A stretch of DNA of 64,000 nucleotides from CAYPTB01 sp964413535. GTDB lineage: Bacteria; Planctomycetota; UBA1135; GCA-002686595. A model generated the notes under the pieces. That model was not told the DNA's origin. It was given only the letters and a program-made list of their open reading frames with translations, and ran no database searches. This document shows, piece by piece, positions 25,867-34,627 of the stretch (the first letter of the stretch is position 1; every line of letters begins with the position of its first letter). The position numbers were made by a program, and so were the translations under genes. The stretch covers positions 1 through 64,000 of the forward strand of contig CAYPTB010000039.1 in the NCBI GenBank assembly GCA_964413535.1. The letters are read 5' to 3'.

Positions 25867-26802
25867 TCACCGAGCGCGCGCCAGCTCCGCCTCGGCGGCG
25901 AGGTATCCGAACGCCATCCACGCCTCGCCGTCGATGATGCGCTCGAAGAGCTCGAAGGCGGCTTCGCGCTCCCCCGCGAGGAGCCGACCGACGGCGACGC
26001 CGTAGGCGCGCGAGGCGAAATCGACTTCGCCCCGAGCGCCGTCCAACACCTGCTCCTCGCTCCGCGAGCCTTTGCGCAGCAGCAGGACGTCGCGATAGCC
26101 GTCGTTCTCGAGGATCTCCAAGTCCTCGCCGATCGGCTCGAGCAGCGCGCGCGCTTCGTCGGCGCGTCCCAGGCGCGCGAGCGTCATCCACAGCCAATGG
26201 GTCGTCGCGACCAGCATGTCGTCGTTGACGCGGCTGTACTCGAGGGCCTCGAGGTAGGCCGCGAGAGCGCCCTCGAAGTCGCCGCGCAGGTAGCGCGCGA
26301 GTCCGAGGTGGTACCCGATGTTCGATTGGAGCGTGCTGCGCGGAACGCCGTGCGCGTTGGGCACGCCGTCCTCCTCGACCTCGTCGGGAACGCCTCGGGC
26401 GAGCTCCGCGGCGCGTTCGAGGTCGTCCTCGGCTTCCTCGAGACGCCGCAGCGTGAGATAGCGGTGGCCGCGGTGGCGCAAGAGGCGATGGCTCGACGGA
26501 TGCTCGGAGAGCGCGAGTGTGAAGACGTCGATCGCGTCGCGATAGCGCCCCAGGTACGCGAGGCGCCGCCCGAGCCAGATCGCGGCTTCCTCCGAGTGCG
26601 GGTCGGCCTCGTAGGCCTCGCGCGCGCGCGTGTAGTCGGCGCGCAGGCGAACCAGGCGTGCTTCGTCGAAGGTGGGGCGCGTCAAGGGTTCGCCCAAGAG
26701 CGAACGCCCTTCGAAGGGCAGCGGCTCGCCGCCGTTCTCGATCACGACCTCCTTGCACGCTCCCGCGAGCGCGAGGCCGAGCGTGAGCACGGAGCACCGC
26801 AC
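25867..26802 (-). CDS. TPR-repeat lipoprotein
   Basis: About 311 residues. The start at GTG 26802 gives a short signal ending in the lipobox LAGAC. It is followed by tetratricopeptide repeats covering most of the chain (EEAAIWLGRRLAYLGRYRDAIDVFTLAL, LGLARYLRGDFEGALAAYLEAL and others). An ATG at 26904 would add a long Arg-rich leader, unusual before a lipobox, but a TAGTTT -10-like element at 26941 fits that longer form. The role is probably scaffolding outside the cytoplasm. It precedes ilvE by three bases without an obvious functional tie. Confidence 0.75.
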   Translation of the reverse strand: MRCSVLTLGLALAGACKEVVIENGGEPLPFEGRSLLGEPLTRPTFDEARLVRLRADYTRAREAYEADPHSEEAAIWLGRRLAYLGRYRDAIDVFTLALSEHPSSHRLLRHRGHRYLTLRRLEEAEDDLERAAELARGVPDEVEEDGVPNAHGVPRSTLQSNIGYHLGLARYLRGDFEGALAAYLEALEYSRVNDDMLVATTHWLWMTLARLGRADEARALLEPIGEDLEILENDGYRDVLLLRKGSRSEEQVLDGARGEVDFASRAYGVAVGRLLAGEREAAFELFERIIDGEAWMAFGYLAAEAELARAR

Positions 26803-27184
26803 GCCCGCGCGCCATCTCCGCGCTCCTTCCGAGCAACGCCCGCCCGGCCACTCCGCTTCGGCGAGCGCGAGCCGCAACAGAGCGACGGCCTTCGGCGGAT
26901 TCATGCGGCGTGGGGCGCGCAAGCGGTGGCGCGGGCGCCCAAACTAGCCGGCCGATGACCCGGATGCCACCGACGAAGCGGGGCGCCGGACCGCGTGGCC
27001 AAAGGGCGCGAGCACGCGCGCTCGATCACGACCGCTCGGGGGGTGAGGGGCGCACCACCCGAGAGAGCGGCCGGCTCTAACGTTCGAGCCCGCACCGAAC
27101 GACTCGGGACCGAAGCCCCGATCCATTCGGCGCGGGCCGACATGCACTCAGGATGACTCCTCGACAGCGCAGCTCCGCGGAGCG
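26803..27184. other. Upstream region of the TPR-ilvE-dehydratase cluster
   Basis: This region holds the possible longer N-terminus of the TPR protein, the candidate -10 at 26941-26946 and, further out, the 3' flank of the small lipoprotein gene. No other gene is supported. Confidence 0.4.
26941..26946 (-). promoter_or_regulatory. Candidate -10 element (TAGTTT)
   Basis: On the minus strand the context is CCGGCTAGTTTGG. It fits TAnnnT and is 37 bases before the alternative ATG of the TPR gene. Confidence 0.3.
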
Positions 27185-27598
27185 TTAGGTCTCGAGCACT
27201 TCCTCGTAGGCCTCGTCCAGGCAGTCGCGCAGGTCGTTGTAGGATTCCAGGGTATCCTCGCGTTGATCGGGCCAGGCTCCGACCAGCGCGGCCTCGGTTT
27301 GGTTCAGATGGTTCACGAAGTCGACTCGCTTCTCCTTGAGCTCCTCGGCCCATTCGCTGAATTCCTCGAGTGACTCGCCGCCCAGCTCGTTGGCTCGTTG
27401 CCGCAGTTGGGTGACTCGGCTGTCGAAGTCCGCGAGTCCGGCGCGCATGGCGGTCTGGAACTCCGCGCGCTCCATCGCCTGGTAGTCGGAAGTCGTCACG
27501 TAGTTGCCGTGGCGGTCTTGCTCGGTGACGTCCGTTCGCGGACTGGAGCAGGCCGCGGTCGCGATCAAGAGCAGCGGGAGGGAGATGAGCGTGCGCAT
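27185..27598 (-). CDS. Small lipoprotein, function unknown
   Basis: 137 residues. Signal peptide with lipobox (LLLIATAAC at about residues 8-16), then an acidic, helix-rich mature part likely to form a coiled coil or four-helix bundle. The ATG is preceded by AGGAG nine bases upstream, a good ribosome site for this genome. A codon-rich extension upstream is not needed. Not recognised as a named family. Confidence 0.78.
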   Translation of the reverse strand: MRTLISLPLLLIATAACSSPRTDVTEQDRHGNYVTTSDYQAMERAEFQTAMRAGLADFDSRVTQLRQRANELGGESLEEFSEWAEELKEKRVDFVNHLNQTEAALVGAWPDQREDTLESYNDLRDCLDEAYEEVLET

Positions 27599-27647
27599 GA
27601 CAGAGGTCTCCTGGTGTCGAAGGAATGGCCGAGCCTGCGTGGCCCGA

Positions 27648-27677
27648 TCCATACCGGGGTTTCCACGGAGTGCGCAA
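27648..27677 (-). promoter_or_regulatory. Candidate sigma70-type promoter
   Basis: On the minus strand TTGCGC (27672-27677) and TATGGA (27648-27653) are separated by 18 bases, about 50 bases before the small lipoprotein start. This is a partial match to both boxes. Confidence 0.3.
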
Positions 27678-27855
27678 GCTGCGTGCCGAGGGCGCAGCGC
27701 CCGCTCCCGATGCGGCGGCCGAGCTCGCCGCTCTTCGCGCGAGCGACTTCCCTACATCCGGTTGTAAGCCCTACCCGAGCTTCGGCGCGCGCGCGAGACG
27801 AAACGATGCTGTCGTCAGCGCCCGAGGCGCCCGGTTCGGAGAGCCCGCGGGAGAA

Positions 27856-28944
27856 TCAGAGACGCGGGTCCGACGCCGCTTCGGCCGAGGCCCGATGGCC
27901 CGCATCCGCGGCCCCTGTCTCCGCGCTCGGGGACCGCGGGACGAGGTGCTTGTACTCGATGATCGTCGAGGCCCGCCGCAGCAGCCGGCGCTTCCAGAGA
28001 TACAGCAGGGTCCCCGTCGCCTGAGCGAACTTCCCGACGACGGCGTAGCGCGCGTACGCGGCGGCGTGCCGTGGCGGATCCCCCCCGATCACGCGATGCC
28101 TGCGCACGCGCAAGTAGAGTCCGGGATACGCGACCCACAGCAAGAGGCTCAGACCGGACGTCAGGGGGGCGAAACCGAGCGACAGCACCGGGATCGCCGC
28201 GCCGTAGACCAGGTTCGAGAAGAGGTCGTGGACATAGTGCCGCGCGTCCCGGCGACCGTGCAGATCGGCATTCTCCGTCGCGGCATGTCCGGCGCGCACC
28301 TGCCGCCGCCACCACTGCCGGAAGAACTGGAGCTCGGCGTCGTGGATCGCCATCTCGTGCTCGAGGCGCAAGAGCTTCCCGCCCGCTTCCCGCAGCCGCC
28401 ACCCGAGCTCGGGCTCCTCGCCCGCGATGAGCGAAGGAGTGAAGCCGCCGATCCGATCGAAGGCTTCCGCTCGCACCATGCAGTTCCCGCCGCAGCTCGC
28501 AGTCGGGCCCGCGGGAACGTTCCATTCCATGTCGCACAGGAGGTTGTAGACCGAGGCCTCCGGGTGCCGCTCGCGCAGGCGCCCCGCGACCATCACCACG
28601 TCGGGTCGCTCCGAGAGAGTCGCTTCGGCCCGAGCGAGCCAGTCCGATCTCAACTCGCAGTCTCCGTCGACGAACTGCACGTAGCGGACGTCGGGACGCG
28701 TCGTCAGGAGCCGTCGGAAGCCTTCGTTGCGCGCGCGACCCGCGGTGTAGGGCCGATCGGCCGCGAGCTCCACCACGTCCACGCCCAGCTTTCGCGCGAG
28801 ATCCGGACTTCCGTCCTCGGAGCCCGAGTCGACGTACACGATCGGCCCTCCCAGCCCGATCACGTGCGCGAGACAGTTCGCCAGCCGGTCGCCTTCGTTG
28901 CGACCCACGACCACGAGGCCGACTCGGCAGGAACGCTCGTTCAC
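27856..28944 (-). CDS. Family 2 glycosyltransferase with C-terminal membrane segments
   Basis: A 362-residue GT-A fold glycosyltransferase. The nucleotide-sugar site begins VGLVVVGRNEGDRL, followed by VYVDSGSEDGS and the metal motif in FVDGDCEL (DxD-like). An acceptor-side GGFTPSLIAGEEPELGWRL carries the catalytic Glu/Asp region. Hydrophobic helices near residues 245-285 suggest membrane association. The GTG start is one base after the stop of the polysaccharide deacetylase gene, so the pair is an operon, most likely for an envelope or extracellular polysaccharide. The donor sugar is unknown. Confidence 0.85.
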   Translation of the reverse strand: MNERSCRVGLVVVGRNEGDRLANCLAHVIGLGGPIVYVDSGSEDGSPDLARKLGVDVVELAADRPYTAGRARNEGFRRLLTTRPDVRYVQFVDGDCELRSDWLARAEATLSERPDVVMVAGRLRERHPEASVYNLLCDMEWNVPAGPTASCGGNCMVRAEAFDRIGGFTPSLIAGEEPELGWRLREAGGKLLRLEHEMAIHDAELQFFRQWWRRQVRAGHAATENADLHGRRDARHYVHDLFSNLVYGAAIPVLSLGFAPLTSGLSLLLWVAYPGLYLRVRRHRVIGGDPPRHAAAYARYAVVGKFAQATGTLLYLWKRRLLRRASTIIEYKHLVPRSPSAETGAADAGHRASAEAASDPRL

Positions 28945-28945
28945 G

Positions 28946-30025
28946 TCACGCCCTCCCGAACAGCCGCACCGAGAGATCCGGATGGGCTCCGCTCGTCCAG
29001 TAGCCGATGCGCTCGAGGCAGCTCTCCGCTTCGACCCGCTTCAGATCCCACGCATCGCCCCCGCGAGTGGTGTTCACCATCCCGGTCGTGGTCGCGGCGG
29101 AGCGGAAGCCGAGCCCTGGAAGCGCTTGCTTCACGCCCTCGTTCACCCGGCAATAGGGGAATGCGAAGTGCAGCGGCGGCCGTCGTAGCTCGCGCTCGAA
29201 GCAATCGATGCTGTTCTGGACGTGCTGCATCGCGGAGCTCGTCGACAGGGCCGCGAGGTCGAGGTGCTCGTCGGTGTGGACGCCCAGGGTGATCTCCGGG
29301 AAGCTCTGCTCGACTTCGCGCACCTCGTCCCAGGTCAACGTCATTCGCGGAGCCGATCGCTCGGGCAGCAACCGCGCGCGCACGGAGTCGAGGATGCGCG
29401 CGCGGCCCTCCATGTCATGGACCAGGAGCTCGGCCACTTCCGCCGTATAAGAGCGGACGACGTCGCTCGGCAGACGACTGGCGTGGCGATAGAGGGCATA
29501 CAGCTCGTCTTCCCACTGGTTCGCGCCTCGATCGACGTAGGACGTCGCCAGGTAGAGCGTGGCCGAAAGTCCGTGCCGTCGGAGGATCGGAGCCGCGACC
29601 TCCAAGGTGTCCCGATAACCGTCGTCGAACGTCAGCACCACGGCGCCCGTCGGGATCTCGCGCCCCTCTTCCAAACGATCGAGCAGGTCGTCGAGCGCGA
29701 GTACCACCCGATGCCGGGCGAGATACTGGCAGTGTCGCTCGAACACCGCGGCATCGATTCGGTTCCCGGGGGCGATCCAGGGCTCTTCGCGGGAGCGCGC
29801 GATGCTGTGGTACATGAGGATCGTCGCTCGCGGAGGCCGCGCGAGGGCTGCGTAGGCGCGGGCCAGGCCGCTCCGGTAGAGCGCGCGCTGCGCGAGGTGG
29901 AGCACCCGCCGCTTGAAGGTCGGTGCTCGGCGCTGACCGATCGGGGGCAGCGCGTGCTCGCGCGTCTCCCCCGGCGCACGCCGTGACGGTTGACCGAGAT
30001 CGTAGGATTCGACTGGATGGGACAT
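28946..30025 (-). CDS. Polysaccharide deacetylase (NodB-like, CE4)
   Basis: A 359-residue protein. An N-terminal basic leader precedes the NodB-fold. Motifs seen: TILMYHSI, VVLTFDDGYRD (metal-binding Asp pair), LGVHTDEHLD (metal-binding His-x3-His) and HFAFPYCRVNEG. These support metal-dependent deacetylation of an N-acetylated polysaccharide. A TAGGAT -10-like element starts 18 bases before the ATG. The family 2 glycosyltransferase follows after one base. Confidence 0.87.
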   Translation of the reverse strand: MSHPVESYDLGQPSRRAPGETREHALPPIGQRRAPTFKRRVLHLAQRALYRSGLARAYAALARPPRATILMYHSIARSREEPWIAPGNRIDAAVFERHCQYLARHRVVLALDDLLDRLEEGREIPTGAVVLTFDDGYRDTLEVAAPILRRHGLSATLYLATSYVDRGANQWEDELYALYRHASRLPSDVVRSYTAEVAELLVHDMEGRARILDSVRARLLPERSAPRMTLTWDEVREVEQSFPEITLGVHTDEHLDLAALSTSSAMQHVQNSIDCFERELRRPPLHFAFPYCRVNEGVKQALPGLGFRSAATTTGMVNTTRGGDAWDLKRVEAESCLERIGYWTSGAHPDLSVRLFGRA

Positions 30026-30042
30026 CCCGAGAGCCGGGCTCG

Positions 30043-30048
30043 ATCCTA
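30043..30048 (-). promoter_or_regulatory. Candidate -10 element (TAGGAT)
   Basis: Minus-strand context GAGGTAGGATCG, 18 bases before the deacetylase start. One of the cleaner TAnnnT examples in the window. Confidence 0.35.
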
Positions 30049-30137
30049 CCTCGTCCGGCGGTCCCCGGTTCACGGCCCTCGGACCGGCCGGGGAGATCTC
30101 CGGGGGCAGCGGGTCTCCCCGACGCCGCCGGGGCGCG

Positions 30138-30929
30138 TCAGGCCGAGAGCTCGTACTGCTTGACGGACAGCACGCTCGCGCCGATCGCGAGGCAGACGAC
30201 GAGCGCCACGCCGAGCGTCGTCCCGGCGTCGGAGAGCGTCGTGAGCACGTTGGCCTTGAAGAGGATCTCGTGCTGCCAGGCCTCGACACCGCTCGCGCGC
30301 ACGAGGCTGCGCAGGTAGTACTGCACCGTGAGGTCCTGCAGGTTGCCGGGCAGGGGCAGGTTCACGAGCATCACTTCGAAGGCGAACACGTAGCCCAGTC
30401 CGACGATCATCGCGTGCTTGACGAAGGTCGCGAGGGCGGCGAAGCCCGCCGAGTAGACGGCGGCGCCCAGGACGAGCGCGCCGACGAAGGGCAGGAGCAT
30501 CTCGAGCGGCGGGCCCGACCCCTCGGCGTTCGGAAAGCTCGCGGCGAGCGGCACGACGACGCCTGCAGCGCTCGCAGCCAGGAGCGCGCTCACGACGACC
30601 AACGACGCGAACCAGCGGCCGAAGAGCACCGACGCACGAGGGATCGGTCGCGAGAAGAGGTAGGTGATCGTGCGGTCGCTCACTTCTTCCGACACGACCG
30701 CGGAGCCGAACACGAGCGCCACGATCGGGCACACGATCTGCGCGACGAGCCCCCAGGCGACGAAGGCGACCGGAACCTTCTCGTGCGAGGGCACGACGAG
30801 AGTCAAAAACAGCGCGAAGAGGACCGGCAGGCCGGCGAGCAGCGCGCAGACCAAGAAGCGCTTCGAGCGCAGGGCGGAGGAGAGCTGCGACTGGAACAGG
30901 ACCGCGGTCGCTCGCAGGAAGTCGCCCAT
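30138..30929 (-). CDS. ABC-2 type permease (second transporter)
   Basis: A 263-residue integral membrane protein with about six hydrophobic helices, typical of ABC-2 exporters; EEVSDRTITYLFSRPIPR is the usual cytoplasmic loop. The ATG overlaps the stop of the ATPase gene by one base (TGATG). Last gene of a four-gene operon. Substrate unknown. Confidence 0.85.
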   Translation of the reverse strand: MGDFLRATAVLFQSQLSSALRSKRFLVCALLAGLPVLFALFLTLVVPSHEKVPVAFVAWGLVAQIVCPIVALVFGSAVVSEEVSDRTITYLFSRPIPRASVLFGRWFASLVVVSALLAASAAGVVVPLAASFPNAEGSGPPLEMLLPFVGALVLGAAVYSAGFAALATFVKHAMIVGLGYVFAFEVMLVNLPLPGNLQDLTVQYYLRSLVRASGVEAWQHEILFKANVLTTLSDAGTTLGVALVVCLAIGASVLSVKQYELSA

Positions 30930-31846
30930 CACTGCACCAGGTAGTCGAACACGGCCTCGAGGTTCTCGTCGGAGCACATGAGGCCCTGGATCCCGAAATC
31001 GTCCGCCGCGGCGATGGTCGTGAGCTTCTTGAAGAAGCTCTCGGTGTTGCGCGTCTCGAGCGAGAGCTTCGCCTCGTCGATGCGCAGCGAGGAGACCTCG
31101 TCGAGCTCCACCAAGTGACGCGCGAGACGCCGCGCCTCGGTCGCCTCGAGCTCGATCTTGCGCGGGTGACGCGAGATCAGGTCGCGCACGTCCCCCACCG
31201 TGCCCTGCGCGAGCAGCCGGCCGCGGTGGAGCAGCACGATCTCGTTCGTCAGCGCCTCGACCTCGTGCAGGATGTGGCTCGACACGAGCACGCGCATGCC
31301 GTGCTCCGCGAGCTCGCGGAAGAGCGCGATCATCTCGTGCCGCATGACCGGATCGAGACCGGAGAGCGGCTCGTCCACGATCAACAGATCCGGATCGTGC
31401 GCGATCGACTGCGCGAGCTTCACGCGCTGGCGCATGCCCTTCGAATAGGTGCCGGTCGCGCGCTCGGCCGCGTCGACGAGCCCCACCCGCTCGATCGAGC
31501 GGCGCGCGCGCGCGAGCGACTCTCGCCGGTCGAAGCCGTGCAGGCGCATGAGGAACGTCACGAACGCCAGGCCGGTGAGATGGTCGTAGAGTGCGTCCTG
31601 CTGCGGGCTGAAGCCGATGCGCCGGAAGAGTCGGCGGTTCGCGAACGGGCGCTCGCCGAAGACCTCGACCGAGCCGCGCGAGGGCCGGATCTCGCCCGCG
31701 ACGAGCTTCAGGAAGGTGGACTTGCCGGCCCCGTTCGGACCGAGCAGCCCGGTGATCGGCGCGTCGATCGAAACCTCGAGCTCGTTCAAGCCCACGACCG
31801 GCCCGTACCAGCGGCCGAGCTCGTGCGCGACGATGCACGCGCTCAC
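30929..31846 (-). CDS. ABC transporter ATP-binding protein (second transporter)
   Basis: 305 residues with Walker A GPNGAGKS, signature YSKGMRQRVKLAQ, Walker B LLIVDEPLSGLDP and the switch His (VSSHILHEVEAL). About 80 C-terminal residues form the extension common in ABC-2 exporters. The GTG start overlaps the previous stop as GTGA. It should energise the permease encoded immediately downstream. Confidence 0.9.
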   Translation of the reverse strand: MSACIVAHELGRWYGPVVGLNELEVSIDAPITGLLGPNGAGKSTFLKLVAGEIRPSRGSVEVFGERPFANRRLFRRIGFSPQQDALYDHLTGLAFVTFLMRLHGFDRRESLARARRSIERVGLVDAAERATGTYSKGMRQRVKLAQSIAHDPDLLIVDEPLSGLDPVMRHEMIALFRELAEHGMRVLVSSHILHEVEALTNEIVLLHRGRLLAQGTVGDVRDLISRHPRKIELEATEARRLARHLVELDEVSSLRIDEAKLSLETRNTESFFKKLTTIAAADDFGIQGLMCSDENLEAVFDYLVQ

Positions 31847-32754
31847 GAGGCAAGCTCCATCCTGCGCAGGCGGCGCGCGATGACCAGGAGCGCGAGCGCG
31901 AGGAGGAGGCCAATGCCGCCGAAGCACTCCGCGAGGTTTTCTGGGGCGGGGACGTCGGGCGCCGCGAACATCCACCCTCCGATGACGCCGAGGTTCCACG
32001 CCAAGCTCAGGTATTGCACGTACGGCACGTCGCCGACACCCTCCGCGACGCCCACGACTCCATGGGAGAACATCAGGAACGCGAAGACTCCCGCCATCGC
32101 GAAGACCTTCTTCGGCGCGAGACTCGAGACGGCGAGCACGAGCGTGGCCATCGTCACGACCCACAGCACTCCGTACGCGAGCGAGTTCCAGATCACGTCC
32201 CCCTGCTCCCGCAGGAACGCGTAGTCGGGCGACGTCAGCACGGCCATCGTGCAGATCACGAGATCCGGGACGAGCACCGCGAGCGCCCCGAAGACCGCCG
32301 CGACGAGGAACTTGGCGGTGAAGTAGTCGAGGCGCGTGAGCGGGCGCGAGAAGTACAGGAGGTGCGCCTTGGCGCGCCGGTCCTCGCACACGAGCCCGGA
32401 GCCGAACCAGGTGATCGCGAGCAACGCGAAGCCGCTCATGGCCGCGTTGACGGTAATGATCATGACGCGCACTTCGAGCATGCTGCTCGCCATCCCCGCG
32501 GCGAGGGACAGTTGGAGGCCTTGTATGCTGCTCGGCCCGGTCTGCCCGAGACCTTGCTGGAGGGCGAACTTCGCGTAGACGAACACCGACACGACGATCG
32601 TCGCGATCGCGGGCGGGCCAAAGAGCAGGAGCAGCGGGAGCTTCTTCTTCGTCGCGACCTCGAGCTCCGAGAGGAACAGCGGGACGAAGCGCAGCGGATG
32701 GCGCGCGAGCTCGCCCTTGAACGGCCGGTAGACGTCGGTGTGCGTCGTCGCCAT
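31843..32754 (-). CDS. ABC-2 type permease (first transporter)
   Basis: 303 residues with six predicted membrane helices and a large loop after the first. The cytoplasmic motif GLVCEDRRAKAHLLYFSRPL matches the second permease's loop in place and character, so the two permeases look like diverged paralogues. The ATG at 32754 overlaps the upstream ATPase stop by one base. Confidence 0.85.
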   Translation of the reverse strand: MATTHTDVYRPFKGELARHPLRFVPLFLSELEVATKKKLPLLLLFGPPAIATIVVSVFVYAKFALQQGLGQTGPSSIQGLQLSLAAGMASSMLEVRVMIITVNAAMSGFALLAITWFGSGLVCEDRRAKAHLLYFSRPLTRLDYFTAKFLVAAVFGALAVLVPDLVICTMAVLTSPDYAFLREQGDVIWNSLAYGVLWVVTMATLVLAVSSLAPKKVFAMAGVFAFLMFSHGVVGVAEGVGDVPYVQYLSLAWNLGVIGGWMFAAPDVPAPENLAECFGGIGLLLALALLVIARRLRRMELAS

Positions 32755-33737
32755 CAGCCCGCCGCCTCCGCCTGGCGCAGGGCGCCCAGGAACACCTCGT
32801 CGAGGGTCGAGCGCACGGGCTCGACCGAGAGCACGGCGCAGCGCGCGCGCTCGGCGAATCCGAACACGCGATCGACGCTCTCCTCCGCCGCCGAGAGGCT
32901 CACGCGATAGCGCCCGGGACCGTCGCCGTCGAAGACGACGTTCGCGCCGCGCAGCTCGCGCTCGAAGGCCTCCAGCTCGCCGCGCACCGCCACCGTGAAG
33001 CTCCGCCCCTTGGCGCGCGTCAGCTCCGCGATCGCGCCCGACGCGACCGCGCGGCCGCGGTGGAGGACGACGACCGCGTCGCACGTGCGCTCGACGTCCG
33101 GCAGGAGATGCGAGCAGAACAGCACGTTCTTCTTCTGGGCGTGGCCGAGGTCGTGCACGAGCTCGAGCATGTGGCGGCGGCCCTTCGGGTCGAGGCCGTT
33201 CGTCGGCTCGTCGAGCAACAGGAAGCGCGGGTCGTGCACGAGCGCCTGCGCGAGCTTCAAACGCTGCTTCATGCCCGTCGAGTACTGGTCGAGCCCGCGG
33301 TAGCGGTGCTCCTCGAGCCCGACGTAGTCGAGCACCTCGTGCGCGCGCGTCATGGCGTCGGCCGCCGACAGCCCGGTAACCCGTCCGAGCGTCACGACGA
33401 GCTCGATGCCGCTCCGCCCCGGGATCAGGCAATCGCTCTCCGGCATGTAGCCGACGATCCTCCGCAGCGCGAGACGCTGCGCGCGCACGCGCGGATCGAG
33501 CCCGGCGAGCCGCACCGACCCCCCGTCGGCGTGCAGGAGCCCGAGCACGAGCTTGATCAGGGTCGTCTTGCCCGCGCCGTTCGGCCCGAGCAGACCGACT
33601 GCGCCGGCAGGGATGTCGGCCGTGAGACCGTCGAGCGCGCGCACGCGCCCGAACGCCTTCTCCAAACCGTCGAGGGCGAGCACCGGTCCGTCGACCGCCG
33701 CTCGCCCCGCGTCCCGTCGCTCCTCGACTTCGACCAT
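32754..33737 (-). CDS. ABC transporter ATP-binding protein (first transporter)
   Basis: 327 residues. Walker A GPNGAGKT, signature YSTGMKQRLKLAQ, Walker B FLLLDEPTNGLDP, switch His in FCSHLLPDVERT, and a C-terminal extension. First gene of the operon ATPase-permease-ATPase-permease with every junction overlapping. The ATG at 33737 was chosen because homology starts within 20 residues; the much longer upstream open frame has no coding pattern. Confidence 0.9.
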   Translation of the reverse strand: MVEVEERRDAGRAAVDGPVLALDGLEKAFGRVRALDGLTADIPAGAVGLLGPNGAGKTTLIKLVLGLLHADGGSVRLAGLDPRVRAQRLALRRIVGYMPESDCLIPGRSGIELVVTLGRVTGLSAADAMTRAHEVLDYVGLEEHRYRGLDQYSTGMKQRLKLAQALVHDPRFLLLDEPTNGLDPKGRRHMLELVHDLGHAQKKNVLFCSHLLPDVERTCDAVVVLHRGRAVASGAIAELTRAKGRSFTVAVRGELEAFERELRGANVVFDGDGPGRYRVSLSAAEESVDRVFGFAERARCAVLSVEPVRSTLDEVFLGALRQAEAAG

Positions 33738-33896
33738 CGGCACGAAGGGCGCCCCGTGCGCGAGCGGCGCGGAGCCATTTCGCCCCCGCCGAGCTGCGCG
33801 CGGCGCCGCCCCGAGAGTTACCTTTCCCGACCGGAGTCGCGAAGTCCACTGCGCGGATCCCGGCGCCCCGAGGTTTCCCGAGCGCCCTGCCGGATC

Positions 33897-33927
33897 GGGG
33901 CGTGCCGCGCGCGGGGCGTGCCGCGCG
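33897..33927. repeat. Tandem 16-bp duplication
   Basis: GGGGCGTGCCGCGCG occurs twice back to back (33897 and 33913). Confidence 0.6.
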
Positions 33928-33958
33928 TTCCGAATCGCGAGCGCGCGCCACGGACCTT

Positions 33959-33998
33959 CGCGACGCTCGGGTGAACGACGCGACGCTCGGGCGAGCGA
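33959..33998. repeat. Tandem 20-bp duplication
   Basis: CGCGACGCTCGGG starts at 33959 and again at 33979. The two 20-base units differ at two positions. Confidence 0.6.
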
Positions 33999-34037
33999 CC
34001 GTCTCCACGGCATCGGATCCGTCCGGATCGGTGTCGA

Positions 34038-34067
34038 TTGACACGACCAGGACCCCGCGCGCACCAT
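34038..34067 (+). promoter_or_regulatory. Candidate promoter with perfect TTGACA -35
   Basis: TTGACA at 34038-34043 is followed after 18 bases by CACCAT (34062-34067), a weak -10. The -35 lies inside a small inverted repeat (TGTC-gatt-GACA). It is about 120 bases before the lipoprotein start. Confidence 0.3.
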
Positions 34068-34186
34068 CCCGCCTCGCTCGCGCGAGCCCCGCACGAGCGC
34101 AAAGGCCCTCGACCGATTCCCCCGAGACGCCCTCGGCCGGGGTCCGTCGAGCGTGTCGCAACGCCGTCCGGATCGGAGCACGACCC

Positions 34187-34627
34187 ATGAAGCTGCTTGC
34201 CGCCCTCTCCCTGCTCGCCCTCGCAGCCTGCGCGACGACCCGCGAGCCCGCGACCTCCTTCGCGCAGGCGCAGAGCCTGGTCGAGGAGGTCGCCGCGAAG
34301 CACCCCGAGCTCGTGCGCCTGACGCTCCACGCCGTGCCGAACCGCCAATCGCAGTGCCGTGTGATCGCGTCGAACGTCCCCTCCAAGCTGGACGACCTCT
34401 CCGACCCCGAGGACGTCCAGGCGATGCGCACCAAAAAGCCGGTGACGCTGCAGGAAGGCGGCAACCTCGACTACACCGCGCCCGTCGTCGATTCGACCGG
34501 CACCGCGGTCGCGGCGGTGGGCGTGACCGTCATGGGCCCGAGCCAGTCGGCCATGCTCGCGAGCGCCAAGGCCATCGCGGCCGAGCTCTCCGCCGCCGTC
34601 CTCGCCGCCGACGCGCCGCTCTGGTGA
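34187..34627 (+). CDS. Small lipoprotein, possible sensor-like domain
   Basis: 146 residues. Signal peptide with lipobox LALAAC, then a mature alpha/beta domain (LTLHAVPNRQSQCRVIASNVP, SDPEDVQAMRTKKPVTLQEG, YTAPVVDSTGTAVAAVGVT). The order of strands resembles single-Cache/PAS-like extracellular sensor folds, but I cannot confirm that. GGAG lies eight bases before the ATG. Its stop overlaps the GTG start of the aspartyl protease, so the two products are probably made together. Confidence 0.75.
   Translation: MKLLAALSLLALAACATTREPATSFAQAQSLVEEVAAKHPELVRLTLHAVPNRQSQCRVIASNVPSKLDDLSDPEDVQAMRTKKPVTLQEGGNLDYTAPVVDSTGTAVAAVGVTVMGPSQSAMLASAKAIAAELSAAVLAADAPLW

Larger units (their letters stand above)
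33738..34186. other. Divergent intergenic region with short tandem repeats
   Basis: This 449-base region is shared by the ABC operon (minus) and the lipoprotein-protease pair (plus). It holds two short tandem duplications (33897-33927 and 33959-33998) and a TTGACA box at 34038. No gene supported. Confidence 0.45.
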
